A stretch of DNA of 64,000 bases from contig NBIV01000050.1 in assembly GCA_003194525.1 (NCBI GenBank), positions 1 to 64,000 on the forward strand, given 5' to 3'. The stretch's first letter is position 1, and each line of letters opens with the position of its first letter. Made by a program: the position numbers and the translations under genes. Source of the DNA: Gracilariopsis chorda. Lineage: Eukaryota; Rhodophyta; Florideophyceae; Gracilariales; Gracilariaceae. Below the pieces are notes generated by a model. It saw only the letters and a list, made by a program, of their open reading frames with translations. It ran no database searches and was not told where the DNA came from. This document shows, piece after piece, positions 1 to 11,282 of the stretch.

Positions 1-1709
1 AAGTATACCAGACAGCTGGTCCATTTGAACCCTCGCCAAGAGGATATCGATTGCCCGTTGGAATGTAGCTGGGGCATTCGTTAGTCCAAACGGCATTCGC
101 TTAAAGCGATATAGTCCTTGATGGCACACAAACGCGGTCTTATCACGATCTTCTTCCTAATAGGGAACCTGCCAGTATCCCGAATGGCATCGCGAGGGTA
201 GTGAACACCGTTGCGGCTCCCCAGGAGTCAATGTACTCGTCCATTCGTGGAATCGGATAGACGTCCTTGACAGTAACCGCATTCAGGCGGCGGTAATCCA
301 CACAGAAACGCCATGATCCATCGGCTTTCGGAACAAGGACAACAGGAGAAGCTCCAAGGGGATTGTGCTGCTTCGATAACTCCAGCTCGCAGCATCTTCT
401 CCACCTGAGATTTCTCTTCCCCCCTTGCTTTAGGCCTGCCCGATACGGGTTGCTGTGCAATAGGCCGTGTATCCGGCAACAAATCAATCCGATGTTCGTT
501 ACCCCTATCGTCCCCAGGGAACCGTCCCACAATGGCGGTAAAGTCCCTGAGCATGTCACGAAACTTCTCACGATGAGATTCATTAATGTGTATCCAGTTC
601 CAACTTATCCAAAGCCTGTTCTGGGTCTAACGCAGTATCTGCCGATGCTGAAGTCGTGCTCTTCTGAGCTTCTTCGACAGTCGAATCTGAACTTTCCCGG
701 GCGGAATCCAACGGAACGAACGGGACCTCCTCCCCCTCCTTAGGGTCTTGTATTCCGAGAACGTCGGATATCGGAATCTTTGTAGGAAGGATAGCCAACG
801 GATGCGGAAGCATGTTGCCCAGGACCTGGTTTTTAACCAACCACTGAGTGGTAGTTCCGAGGTTAGCAACGAGAACCTTAAAGGTTTGTCCGGCTCGACG
901 GATACGATCCCATTTGCTAATGCGAGACGGCGCTGTTCGTAGAGCGAGGGGAGCGGTTGAACAACCTGCAACCCGTGGTGTTTGGATGTTACTGAGACCC
1001 ACACCTGAGATTCCTTCGGGATCGAAACTGGTTCCGCGACGCGAATCTTCGTAGATGCTCGATCCACATTGACGCTTCCTGAGCAGCAGGTTAAAGGTAC
1101 CCGTTTACGGGAGGCGTGTCGCAAGGGCTTCCGTACAATCGGGATGGTCGAACCGTTGGCCAATTCTACGGATCTGGAGCGAGGGCGGATAGCTTCCACG
1201 AAGCGGTCACAGAAATCACAACCGAGGATGACCGGTGCAGCAAGAGAATCGCATACGATGAAGTCCAACTTCACCACGTAGGTGCCTAGTCTGAGTACCA
1301 GAGGAATTGTTCCAAGAGTCTGGAGCGGGTTGTTATTAGCGTCCGCCAGATCCAGACTTGGACCAATGCGAATGCATTTCCGCATGGCGGGTGGAATAAT
1401 CCCGATATTGATCAGGTTCGGAGCGGCACCTGTATCCAGGACAGATAACTGACGAACCATGAACTGGTTAGAGAGACCGAGGTCACTATAAACTTTATAG
1501 TTCCTCTTGGCCATTACCAAAACTCGATCCGGGATGCGGAGGTTACGGGACCGTATCCACGGACGACGCAGAGCCACTAAGTGGTCCGAGCTCACGTCTT
1601 CTTGAGCCAGTTTCCTCGTAAGGATTTTGGCAGGGGAGCGAAGCGGTGGCGCCTCAGGCGTCTCCAACTTCGGCTTGGAAGACACCCCTCCCGTGGGGGA
1701 GACTCCCAA
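1..1709 (-). pseudogene. pol fragment of Gypsy element A (protease, start of RT)
   Basis: Pol part of element A. The aspartic protease region carries the VLDTGAAPN motif and is followed by a linker typical of this family. The reverse transcriptase N-terminal part (VDYRRLNAVTV, then IPRMDE) lies near 143-583. It is read in a different frame from gag; members of this family commonly join gag and pol by programmed frameshifting. The piece is broken and also cut by the window edge. The family call is firm; activity is unlikely. Confidence 0.8.
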
Positions 1710-1711
1710 GA

Positions 1712-3754
1712 TTAGTTTTTCGGGACCGAATCGACCGCTGGGTGCGGCTGAGCCCGTTCCGAAAGGTTAGGGTTGTTACCGTTCGCGGTTTTCGCGGCTT
1801 CTCGAGCTTGAGCATTGTGGACCGCAGCCTTTGCGTCTTCATACGAATTACTCGGGACACGAGCCTTATGCTCCGGTGGGAGATTCTCATAATTTCCCAC
1901 GATCTTCCACATCTCGCGAATGGGGAGGGTACACTGCGACGCAGTATGACCTTCAAGGTAACAAATGTAGCAAATCAGTGGGGCTGAACGTGTTCCGGTG
2001 GCGTGGGACATCATTCCGCGGTGCTGAGGGTGTTGTGGTTGGAATGCTAGTTGCTTCGGGTTGGACCATCCCGGGCGGGAGTGTCTTGTGGCGCTCGACG
2101 CGTAGGCTAGCGGGGCTGGGGGAACCCGACCGGGGTTTGCGTAAAAGGCCGGATCTACCACGGGTGGTGTAACCGTGGACGGCAGTTCCGAGGTTGCCAA
2201 CGACTGTTCAAGACTGCCAAGATACTGGATGTTATCCGCAAATCCGGAAGGTGGTCCCGGGTTAGGGAGAGATGCCGAGGAAGCCTCGTTCTCGACGAAG
2301 AGAGCCTTCGACGACCGACGTCTCGGGTCTCTCGCTCTGAGGGTGTCACCCTCAGCCTGCGCGTACTGGACCAGTTCCAGATACGTCGCCTTGCGCTTCT
2401 CTTCCCTGTAGCGGGACACCAGTGCCCTGATACCAGGATCTAAACCATCCACCAGCATGGAGCAACGCTCAAAAGCGGTAAACACATTTCCACAACGATG
2501 AAACGCTTTATTCAAGCGAGTTGAATACGACGTTTCCGTTTCACCAGGCTTCTGTTTCGTATCGCGAACCGCCACGATGGCTTGACTGATTGCAGTTCCC
2601 GTCGCGTACGACCTGAGCAGGTAGTGTACAGCCTCGGGCCAGCACGTAACACCTCCTTCTGAGGCCCTGGACGAACCCCTGACCGAGTTGTACTGATCTT
2701 CAGCCATTCCTGAAAGAAAGTAGGGCAACGCAACGTATGCCTGCGCCTCACTCATTTCGAGTACGTCTGCTTCCTGCACAAAGCGGGCCAGAAAATCCAA
2801 CACGAGGATCGGATCTTCACCGGAGAACTTCTGCTTAAGCATCGTCACATTCATACGACGTATGAGATCCTTCACCCGACCGGTGTCTCTCGAACTTCGA
2901 GTGCCCGAAGAGTCTTCCAATCGGTAATAACGATAGGACAACAGCTTCCTGTAAAGGGGATTCGTCGGTTTCAATTCCTTCAAGCCGAAATGACGGCGAC
3001 CTTTCTCCCGCGCACGGATTGCTCCATGGGAGGTGTAGGTAGCCCTCGAACTAGGTTCTTCTCCGCGACGGCGGCCTCTCCCTTCACGCGATGATCTCGA
3101 AGACGAGCTACTCGAACTTGTTTCCGAGTCAGAACTTGGCGAAACTTCATAACGATGAACTCTCTTTCCAGGGTGACGGGGGAGGTGACTGGAGCGGTGT
3201 TGGGTTGAGATGACCTTCACTTCCTCCTGTCTCGGAGCGTTCAGGTCTTCTCTGAGCAACGCTTCCAGCGTGTCCATACGTCCGGTTACCCGCATCATAT
3301 GGGTTTTAACTTCCTCCACGAACTCCCGATATCCTTCTACGAAGGCAGCCGGAGTACCCAGACACTCCAGAATGGAATTCACATCAGCTCTCAGGAGACG
3401 AATATCTCCCGAGTAATCCCGAGCCAGGGAGTCACTCCATCGCCGTTCCAACTCGGTAACTTGCTGCGAGAGGGAGGCGTGGGCCACATTGGCAATGTCG
3501 ATTCTCGACTCGAGGAGATGGTACTTAGGCGACCCGGGTCTCGGGGGGACAGCCGACGGCGTTTCGACCACCGGAGGTGGCGTAGTGGCCACAGCTGTCA
3601 CGGCTCGAGGCACCGAGGTTGCCGATGGGATTCCTTGGGATTCCAGACCGACGGCATTGGTAAGTAGTTGTTCCGGAACGGACCTTCGTGATCTTGCCGC
3701 TGCGGCGTTCCGTTGCGGACCATTCCTGGGGGAACTCGGAGCTGTGGGTAGCAT
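1712..3754 (-). CDS. gag polyprotein of Gypsy element A
   Basis: An open frame of 680 residues. The N-terminal 200 or so residues are low-complexity with a predicted helical stretch. A Ser/Arg-rich basic segment follows. The conserved capsid-like core contains GEDPILVLDFLARFV and GSSRASEGGVTCWPEAV. Near the C-terminus is one CCHC zinc knuckle, CYICYLEGHTASQC (CX2CX4HX4C), which in this family binds RNA. The core is nearly the same as in element B's gag at 7517-9691, including the identical stretch GSSRASEGGVTCWPEAV. About 680-720 residues is long for a Ty3-type gag. It is a relic part of the mobile element, not a host gene. Confidence 0.85.
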   Translation of the reverse strand: MLPTAPSSPRNGPQRNAAAARSRRSVPEQLLTNAVGLESQGIPSATSVPRAVTAVATTPPPVVETPSAVPPRPGSPKYHLLESRIDIANVAHASLSQQVTELERRWSDSLARDYSGDIRLLRADVNSILECLGTPAAFVEGYREFVEEVKTHMMRVTGRMDTLEALLREDLNAPRQEEVKVISTQHRSSHLPRHPGKRVHRYEVSPSSDSETSSSSSSSRSSREGRGRRRGEEPSSRATYTSHGAIRAREKGRRHFGLKELKPTNPLYRKLLSYRYYRLEDSSGTRSSRDTGRVKDLIRRMNVTMLKQKFSGEDPILVLDFLARFVQEADVLEMSEAQAYVALPYFLSGMAEDQYNSVRGSSRASEGGVTCWPEAVHYLLRSYATGTAISQAIVAVRDTKQKPGETETSYSTRLNKAFHRCGNVFTAFERCSMLVDGLDPGIRALVSRYREEKRKATYLELVQYAQAEGDTLRARDPRRRSSKALFVENEASSASLPNPGPPSGFADNIQYLGSLEQSLATSELPSTVTPPVVDPAFYANPGRVPPAPLAYASSATRHSRPGWSNPKQLAFQPQHPQHRGMMSHATGTRSAPLICYICYLEGHTASQCTLPIREMWKIVGNYENLPPEHKARVPSNSYEDAKAAVHNAQAREAAKTANGNNPNLSERAQPHPAVDSVPKN

Positions 3755-3883
3755 ACTGCAGATAGCCGTCCACGGCTTACTTCACCAGTCCCACGGCTTG
3801 GGAATCTCAACGAAGGAGCAAAAAGGGATAAAAGGGAAAAGGGGAAACGGACTTCCGACAGGCCGGCTTGAAAGCCAAACCCG

Positions 3884-3901
3884 TTCTAGGTCGGGAGACC
3901 A
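3884..3901 (-). other. primer-binding site of Gypsy element A
   Basis: Eighteen bases (plus strand TTCTAGGTCGGGAGACCA) end in CCA two bases before the LTR. The same 18 bases occur in element B at 9776-9793. On the plus strand they read like the 3' end of a tRNA including CCA, as expected of a primer-binding site in a minus-strand element. I cannot name the tRNA. Confidence 0.7.
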
Positions 3902-3903
3902 CT

Positions 3904-4812
3904 TGTGGTGCAATCCCGGTGTGGGAAAGGCACCCAAGGCAGCTCGAAGCCTTGCTCTCTTGGAGAGGTAGGCCCAGCTGGGTAGAGCCCTCCGTGTCCC
4001 GTATGACGGGTGTAACTCCGTCGGGAGCCTGGATGTACCTCGGAGGTTTAGGGGTTAGAACGGGTCGGAACCACGGCTGGTCCGGAAGTAGCCTGCGAAC
4101 AGTGGAACAAAAGGGGGAAAGGGACCACCGACGGGGCGTGCGGAAAGCGGGAACAGACCCCGGAGGGGGGTGCCGTCACACACACACGAACACGCACCGC
4201 GCGGCGGTTAGGGGATATGAAGGGAAGGGATGGTCTCACGGTCTCACGACACACGTCGGTAATATCAATACCCAAAACTGGGCGGAGATAGGGCCTGTAC
4301 GGGCGGTCACACGACAACAACGAATACCACGAGTGGTCACAACCCACTGGGTACGACGAGCACGGTCTCCTCGGTGGTGCGAGTCGGGTGAAACTATCGG
4401 CAAGCGGTGTACCTCCGCGAGGAGTTAGACACTTCGCATGGCGAATAGAGTCAGAGCCGAACTCTTGTTACTTTTCTTGGTGAGCTCGCCGCCGTGCGGC
4501 CGACGCTCAAGTACTAGCTCAGTGCAGTACAGTAGGTAGTGCACTAGCCTAAGTAAAATTAACCCCTAAACTATACTAAAATAAGTAGCCATTTTGGGCC
4601 TCCTGGCCGGGGCTGTAGCCACGTGTCCACCACCCTTGCCAGGCAAGTACCACAAAGTATGAATGTTCCCATAACCACCCTGGGTAACCCGACCGCTAAT
4701 TAGCCCGGTAAACGGGGGCTAAAATTCATGCATCCCGCTTCATCGCTCGCACCGAGTACACCTCAGATATGAGTTTCACCATCGCCCGTACGCGGGAATG
4801 CATTGCACTACA
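3904..4812 (-). repeat. 5' LTR of Gypsy element A
   Basis: About 909 bp between the primer-binding site and the junction with element B. On the plus strand it starts TGTGGTGCAATCCC and ends GCATTGCACTACA, so it has canonical TG...CA ends and an imperfect inverted repeat of about 12 bp at its termini. Its overall plan matches the element B LTR but the sequence is clearly diverged. The partner LTR is outside the window, so no age can be read from it. Confidence 0.75.
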
Positions 4813-7499
4813 GTAACGGGTTCTCAGATTCATCTCGCAATGCGAGTAGCTCGTCAAAATCAGCATCCTCGTCCCAGTTTTCTGGCCCAGCCTCGACGGC
4901 ACATTCCGGATCATCCGGGTCTATAGACATGAAACATGGGACTTCATCATCCTCCGTTGGGAGTGCTTCCCCACTTGTGGGTAACCGCGACAGAGCGTCG
5001 GCTTGGGTGTTCTGCGCGCCCTTTTTATAAATGACTTGAAAGTCATATTCCACGAGGCGGAGTCTCCAGCGCATGAGGCGTCCCGACGGGTCGGAGATAT
5101 TCATCAACCACCTCAATGAGGAATGATCCGTGTACACGGTGAAGTGAATTCCCATAAGGTAGGGGCGCAGAGTGGTCATCGCCCATACGACGGCGAGGCA
5201 CTCTTTCTCCGATACGGAGTAGTTCCGCTCATGAACATTGAGCGAGCGCGACCAATAACCAATTGGATGTCGTTCCCCATCGGGGGTGGTTTGAAAAAGA
5301 GCACACCCGACTTGGTAGTCGCTCGAGTCCGTATCTACGGAGTATGGCAACCCAAGTTTTGGGAGATGTAGGATTGGTGCTGATGTGACAGCCTCCTTCA
5401 AGGAGTTGAAGGCTTCCGATTGCTCGGGCGTAAATGTTCCCAGTTTTGGGGGGTTCCCTTTCGCAACAACGCGTTCAGGGGCGCCGCAGTATCCGAAAAG
5501 TTCGGGATAAACCGTCGATAGACGTTGACCAGCCCCAGAAAGGAGCGCAGTTCCGTTTGAGTACGGGCTCTTTCGCCTCGACGAGGGATTTGACTCGAGC
5601 TTTCTCGATCGCTAACCGTCCAGGACGGATAATGTGACCCAGATACTTCACAGTATCTGTGAAAAACTCGCATTTCCTCAACTTGAGGGTAATTCCCGCA
5701 TCGCGGAGTACGGTCAGCACGTCTCGGACGTGAGTGAGATGGTCGTCCAACGAGTTGGAGAAGATGATAATATCATCAAGGTAGACCAGACAACTCCGCC
5801 ACTTAAAGCGGTTGAGTAGAATATCTACTGCACGCTGAAAGGTGGCAGGGGCTTTGGTTAACCCAAATGGCATCCGCTTGAAGTGGTACGTTCCTGCGTG
5901 GCAGGTGAATGCGGTTTTGTCGCGATCCTCTTGTCTGACAGGTACTTGCCAGTATCCCCAATTGGCATCGAGGGCCGTGAACACGGTGGCGTCTCCAATG
6001 GAGTCAATACACTCGTCCATACGAGGGATAGGGTACGTGTCCCTAACAGTCACGGCATTGAGCCGGCGGTAGTCGACACAGAACCTCCAGGTTCCGTCGG
6101 GCTTCAAAGCCAGTACCACTGGGGATGCCCAGGGTGATTGAGCGGGCTCAATCACACCTGCGCGGAGCATCTTGTCCACTTGGGACTGCTCCTCTTCCCG
6201 AGCTTTCGGACCTGCCCTGTAAGGGGGTTGTGCAACCAGTCGCGCACCGGGGATTAAATCGATCCGGTGTTCCGTTGCGTTAATCTCGCCAAGCGAGCCA
6301 TCCCACATTGTTGTGAATTCCCGTAACATGGTACGGAGTTTGTCGCGGTGCTACTCTGGCACGTGGCTGAAGTCCAGCGCTTCAAGTGCTTTTTCCGGAT
6401 CAATCCTGTCGTTGCTCGATGGAGCATTGTCCTGTGGAACAGGTGTGGTTCGCAATTCCGAGTTACTCGGTATGTTCGACGCTGAAGTAGCAGTTTCCTC
6501 CCCTCCCTAGTCTTGACGTCTTCGGACGGCGGGGCGAACTCCTCAGAAAGAGGTGGTAACTCCGAGTAAATCGGCGGCTGTCATCTTCGTTGGCAGCATT
6601 CCCATAGGATGGGGGGTTACACTCCCAATTACTTGGTGTTTTACCAGATACTGGGGGTGTTTGCCAAGGTTGGCAACCAATATCCGGAAAGGAACATCCG
6701 GGGAAATGGAGACAATTCCATTAGCCAGCGCCAGCTGGGATTTCTCGTACAACGAGGCGAGGGGTTGTATAACCCGAAGACCGTGTTGACGGGAATTTAC
6801 CTGCACCCAGACTTGGGACTCAGCCGGTATAGAAACCGAGGCAGCGACGCGGAGCTTGGTGGACTCGCGGGACGCGGGCGGTGGTTCCTGCGCAGCAGGG
6901 AGCGGAACGTGTTTCCGAGAGGACCGCTTTAGCGGGCGGCGAACAATCGGAACCGACGATCCGTCGTGAAGTTCTACACGCCTGAGGCGGGGCCTGATTG
7001 CGTCGACAAATCTGTCGCAGTAATCACATCCCAGTATGACTGGTGCTGCCAATGAACGGCAAACGATGAAGTCCAACTTCACCACAGAGGTACCAAGTCT
7101 CACGACGAGGTCCACTGTGCCCACCGTTTGTAACGGATTGTTGTTCGCATCCGAAATGTCGGGGACCGCGTCAGAGCGGATACGCTACCGCACAAGCGGG
7201 GGTAACAATGATTCCACAACAAAGTTGGGGCCTGCACCTGTATCCAGGACGGTGAGAAACCTCACCATAAACTGGGGATCAACGCCAAGGTCGGCATAGA
7301 CCTCATAATTGCGTTTGGCCAAGACCAAGACTCTACCGGGAATCCGGGGATTTTTACTACGTATCCACGGGCGACGCAACACACCGAGATGCGCAGAGTC
7401 CGCGTCAGCGGTGTCTTTCCTCGAGAGGACTTTCACCGGGGAGCGAGGCGAGGACGCCTCGGGCGCCAACAGCCTCGTTCTTGAGGACGCCTCTCCCAA
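4813..7499 (-). pseudogene. pol of Gypsy element B (protease, RT, RNase H)
   Basis: Protease near 7185-7499 has the VLDTGAGPN motif. Reverse transcriptase at about 5475-6329 shows the family motifs VDYRRLNAVTV, FTALDANWGYWQ, MPFGL and LVYLDDIII, which include the catalytic YLDD. RNase H at about 4813-5401 shows SVDTDSSDYQVG and YTDHSSLRWL, ending in the usual ADALSRLP. The coding stretch stops exactly at the LTR of element A. It is broken in about three or four places. Reverse transcriptase motifs make the Ty3/Gypsy assignment firm. Confidence 0.85.
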
Positions 7500-7516
7500 A
7501 TGGGAGACTCCCTCAG

Positions 7517-9691
7517 TTAGTTTTCCGCCTTCGGCGGTGGGTTGGTTTCCTCGACAACGAGTGCTTCATCCCGTTGATGGGGGTTTCTATCCGCATAAGC
7601 GGAGGTTGCAACGGATGGTTGCGTGCTCTCCCGAATCGGGGTGTATGAAGCTTGCTGCGCACGCGGGGTCTGTGGTAGGGCATGGGAAAAGTCCGTTTTA
7701 GCACGGAGGTAGGAAGCCGTCGGGACGGAACGTTTCTCCTCTGGAGTGAGGGCCTCATAATTTGCCTCTACCTTGGCCATATCCTTCAGTGAACAAATAC
7801 ACTGAGGTGAGGTATGGCCATGGGCATAGCACAGGTGGCAAATGAGAGCCAATACCGCGACACGCGGATTATTATTCCGAGTATGGGAGAAGCGAACCGC
7901 AGGGCGGGTGTCAGTCCATCCAGGCCGTTGATAACGGGATTGACGGCTTGAAAACGGGAGTCGTTGGGGTTGAACCCGACTGTTACCACCGTACAAAACG
8001 GGGTCTTCCGTTCGCGTATCACTGGTCATCTCCATCGTTGACGGTAAATCATTGGTGGGTATCGACACGCCATCCTCCTGCACTAAATGCACGGTATCAA
8101 ATCCCTGTCCAGGGTTCCCATCCGCGGTGAGCGGGAGTGAGGAAGCTTCGCTTTCTAGCAACAACGCCTTGGCGGATTTAGACCGATTGTTCGGAGTTCT
8201 TGCACGAAGTGCATCCCCTTCTGCTCGGGCGTGTGGGAACAGCTCGAGATAGGTGATCCTTCGCTTTTCCTCCCGATAACGGGTAACTAAACTCCGGATT
8301 GCCGGGTCAAGACCATCGATGAACATGGTACTGCGCTCCCCAGCGGGGTATACGTTACCACATCTGTGGAAAGCCTTGTTAAGGCGCACCGAGTAATCGG
8401 TCTCGGTCTCTCCAGCACGCTGGCGTGTATCTTGCAAAGCGAGGATAGCCTGCTGAATAGCGGTGTTTGTGGCGTAGGAGCGCAGTAGATACTGCACAGC
8501 CTCTGGCCAGCAAGTAACTCCTCCCTCGGAGGCACGAGAAGATCCTCTGACAGAGTTGTATTGGTCCTCCGCCATTCCCCGTAAGAAATACGGTAAAGCC
8601 AAATACGCTTGTCCCTCATTCATACCGAGGATATCGGCCTCCGCTACAAAGCGGGATAGGAAATCCAGTACTAGGACTGGGTCCTCTCCAGTAAAATACT
8701 GGTTGCGGAGCGAGAGCTGCATTCGCTTAATGCATTCTCGCACCTTTCCCGTACCACGGGGCATACGTCCAAGTGACGAGTCTTCGAGCCGGTAGTACCG
8801 GTATGATAAAAGCTTCCGGTAATCCGGGTTTGTCGGTTTCAATTCCCGAAGACCGGGGTGTCTTCTCCCCTTCTGGCGGGTTCGGACCACACCTTCAGTG
8901 GCCGATGACCGCTTCGAGCGGGAGGGGTAGCCCCACTTCTCGTCCTCCGAGTCGGAGTCCAAGGAGCTCGAGCTAACCGAATGGTTTCGGGATGAGTCCG
9001 ACGATGTCGAAGAATCGGAGTCCGAATATTTTCGGTGGTGTTTCCGTCGATGACGGCGTTTCTTCTTCCCAGCTAGCTGGTCGTTGTGCGATGCCTCGTT
9101 TACCGGATCATCCGGTAATGGTTTGTCCATGAAGACGAAGTGCTCCAGCGTCTCCAGGCGGGCACCAATCCAATCAAATCGGGCTTCAACTCCTTCGATG
9201 AAGGTGGCGGGTTGTCCCAAACTCTCCAACACGGAGTTGACGTCAGACCGTAAAATACGGAGTTCCTCGGCGACCTCCTTTACGGGGGTTGCCAAGACCA
9301 CCTCTTGGAGGGATTTTAGTTCCCCTACAAGGGTGTCATGGGCGGTCCACAGAGCGCGGACCTGGGATTCCAGGGAAGTCCCCTGGGGGGTGTTATCGCC
9401 CGTTCCACGGGGGTTTGAAGCTGCGACAGCGGGAGCGGGCCGGGGTGCCTGGGGCACTGCGGCAACAGCCGGAGTCGATGCTGCATTCCCCTGCGGGGGT
9501 GATAATGAGGGCAAAAGGAGGTTCCGGGGTTCCCGGTCGGGGGTATCATTCCACGATGAGGCGGCGCCAGTATGGCTGGAACTTGTCCGTATAGGGATAC
9601 GGGGTACGAACCGAACTTCGGAAGTGTCCGCGTTGTCGCGGGAGCGACTACGCGTAACCACTGGCTCCGCATCGGAGGGATTTCTCGACAT
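7517..9691 (-). CDS. gag polyprotein of Gypsy element B
   Basis: An open frame of 724 residues beginning MSRNPSDAEP. A Ser/Asp/Lys-rich basic segment lies in the middle, followed by a capsid-like core (GEDPVLVLDFLSRFV, GSSRASEGGVTCWPEAV). One CCHC knuckle, CHLCYAHGHTSPQC, lies near the C-terminus. It is homologous to the element A gag along most of its length. Pol follows in another frame, consistent with the frameshift strategy known in the family. It is a retroelement part, with no evidence of host use. Confidence 0.85.
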   Translation of the reverse strand: MSRNPSDAEPVVTRSRSRDNADTSEVRFVPRIPIRTSSSHTGAASSWNDTPDREPRNLLLPSLSPPQGNAASTPAVAAVPQAPRPAPAVAASNPRGTGDNTPQGTSLESQVRALWTAHDTLVGELKSLQEVVLATPVKEVAEELRILRSDVNSVLESLGQPATFIEGVEARFDWIGARLETLEHFVFMDKPLPDDPVNEASHNDQLAGKKKRRHRRKHHRKYSDSDSSTSSDSSRNHSVSSSSLDSDSEDEKWGYPSRSKRSSATEGVVRTRQKGRRHPGLRELKPTNPDYRKLLSYRYYRLEDSSLGRMPRGTGKVRECIKRMQLSLRNQYFTGEDPVLVLDFLSRFVAEADILGMNEGQAYLALPYFLRGMAEDQYNSVRGSSRASEGGVTCWPEAVQYLLRSYATNTAIQQAILALQDTRQRAGETETDYSVRLNKAFHRCGNVYPAGERSTMFIDGLDPAIRSLVTRYREEKRRITYLELFPHARAEGDALRARTPNNRSKSAKALLLESEASSLPLTADGNPGQGFDTVHLVQEDGVSIPTNDLPSTMEMTSDTRTEDPVLYGGNSRVQPQRLPFSSRQSRYQRPGWTDTRPAVRFSHTRNNNPRVAVLALICHLCYAHGHTSPQCICSLKDMAKVEANYEALTPEEKRSVPTASYLRAKTDFSHALPQTPRAQQASYTPIRESTQPSVATSAYADRNPHQRDEALVVEETNPPPKAEN

Positions 9692-9775
9692 GAAAAAATA
9701 CCGTTACGACGGGAAACGATCACGGAACTTCCGGTAAATAAAAACAAACCTCGTAAGAGGGAAAACAAAAACCGA

Positions 9776-9793
9776 TTCTAGGTCGGGAGACCA
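9776..9793 (-). other. primer-binding site of Gypsy element B
   Basis: Identical 18-base sequence to the site in element A, ending in CCA and separated from the LTR by three bases. Conservation between two otherwise diverged elements supports a functional primer-binding site. Confidence 0.7.
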
Positions 9794-9796
9794 CTT

Positions 9797-10623
9797 TGTG
9801 GTGCCATGCCCCAAAGGGGAAAAACACCGAAAGACGTTCGGGATCTTCCTCTCACGAGGTGAACCCAGTCGGGTAGAGCCCTCCCAGAGGTGTCACGGCG
9901 AAGCCGGTTTGTAAGACCAGGGACACCTGTCGCGACTCGCGCAGGGAGGTGAAGGCGAAGAATCGGTATCCGCGTGAGCAGGGTGTGATCCTCAGTAGAG
10001 GTATGTTTCCTTGTAAGTGGGGAAGTGTGAGCGGATGCGCACACGAGGGCCGCGGATAGCGGGAGGTGCTACCCTAAAAAGGGGGAAAAGGAAGGGCGAA
10101 GAGGAGGAAGAGAGGACGATGTGAGTCGCGAGAGCGATGAGCAGATACGGCAATGCCGGTGGACAGGACTCCCTATACAGGGCGAAACACCAATATGATT
10201 GGAACAATTATACTCCCAAGAATGGGCTTCTTTAGATGTGCAAGGGGGTTAGATGTCCCGTGGTTTACGGCGTTTCCCTACAAGGAGGAGTACAGCACGC
10301 GCGCAAGCGGCAACAACTAGAGCCAATTCTCCAGGTTGGGGTCCCTTGTTGGGGAAGGTTTACTGGTGCGACGGCAGTGCGCCGTCGCACTAAGTACTAA
10401 CTTCCCAGAAATGGGTGTGAAAATAATAAATAATATTAACTAAAATACTCCACATTTCGTGGCAACATCCACTACTGTGGCCAACCGCCAATTGACCCAA
10501 AACCGTGTCCCACGTGTCCATACCCACCATTGTGGGGCGTAGTTCATACACGCACTACACAACCGATAATATCGGGAAAACGATCAAGTACCTAGAATCC
10601 CCCCCTGAGGGCGTTGCACTTCA
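9797..10623 (-). repeat. 5' LTR of Gypsy element B
   Basis: 827 bp with TG...CA ends. The plus-strand left end is TGTGGTGCCATGC and the right end is GCGTTGCACTTCA, an imperfect terminal inverted repeat. It aligns end to end with the solo copy at 12821-13644, by eye about 85-90% identical. It contains a perfect 10-bp hairpin, GTGCGACGGC-agtgc-GCCGTCGCAC (10366-10390), also preserved in the other copy. It interrupts the Myb/SANT-like gene to its right. Confidence 0.8.
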
Positions 10624-11282
10624 GATATAAGTGATGCATTAGTTGCTTGTTGCTTGGCAACGAAGTCCGCCAGAAGTACGTCTCTGGAGAGCTTGATCCT
10701 TTTTCGGCTGCTGGATTCTGGTAATGTTGTGCAATGTGTTCCGTCGTCAGTAGAATACTGCGCAGGTGGATCATACCGAGCTTTTCCATTATCCAATTCG
10801 TGCATCTGTTCGAAATATTCGGGTTTATCATAAAGGTCTGAGTCATCTCCATCTCTTCCGGATGCTTTTAGCTTGGTAATGAAAACTGCGTATTCTTGCT
10901 TGATGCGCGTAAATTTCCTCTGCCAACCCTTGGCAGTGCGCCTTATCTGGTATTGTTTCTCCGCTCACTTAACAGCCTCTGTGAAGACGTCTTTGAGACT
11001 CTTTTTCTGAGCTCTCCTGTCACCATAACCAGCTTGCTTCATCATTTGGAACAATATGAGCACTGTGTCATTGTCATAGTGCTGGCTGTCAGATGTGGGT
11101 CGTGTTGAGCTGGGGGACGCGCTTTTTGGTCCGATGTTTTCGTCCAAAGATGGAACGGAGGGTGTGGACGTTGGTGCTGGTTGTGGTGTGGCCAACAAAG
11201 ATTGGGAAGAACTGCTACCATTGTTTGCGGTTTCAGGTGACAGAGGCAGCTGGGTATGGTGTTGGGATGTGCTCTGAGCCAT
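10624..11282 (-). pseudogene. Myb/SANT-like DNA-binding protein gene, broken
   Basis: One reading frame from ATG at 11282 leftward. About 70 residues of Ser/Thr/Pro-rich leader are followed by a Myb/SANT-like module (NDTVLILFQMMKQAGYGD, KGWQRKFTRIKQEYAVF, DLYDKPEYFEQMHEL). An in-frame TGA at 10965-10967 splits it, and its C-terminal tail is cut at 10623 by the LTR of element B. Such modules occur in host transcription factors and in accessory proteins of Harbinger-type transposons. It lies head to head with a Tc1/mariner transposase gene 527 bp away, so it may have been part of a DNA transposon. The domain call is fair; the origin is open. Confidence 0.5.

Larger units (their letters stand above)
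1..4812 (-). mobile_element. Ty3/Gypsy-like LTR retrotransposon A (fossil, cut by window edge)
   Basis: The element reads right to left: LTR (3904-4812), primer-binding site (3884-3901), gag (1712-3754), then protease and the start of reverse transcriptase running off the left edge. The family is assigned from a CCHC knuckle in gag, a DTGA protease motif and the pol order protease then reverse transcriptase. It looks broken, with at least one or two breaks in the visible pol. The gag resembles that of element B over long stretches, so A and B are one family. The right LTR end abuts element B's RNase H coding sequence exactly, so A inserted into B and is the younger of the two. The left LTR and integrase would lie outside the window. 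Confidence 0.85.
4813..10623 (-). mobile_element. Ty3/Gypsy-like LTR retrotransposon B (fossil, interrupted by element A)
   Basis: Order from right to left: LTR (9797-10623), primer-binding site (9776-9793), gag (7517-9691), then pol with protease, reverse transcriptase and RNase H. No integrase part is seen before position 4813, where element A's LTR begins. The remaining integrase and 3' LTR of B should lie beyond element A, off the window. The element looks broken, with about three or four breaks in pol besides the insertion. Its right end lies in the tail of a Myb/SANT-like gene, so B is younger than that gene and older than A. Confidence 0.85.
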
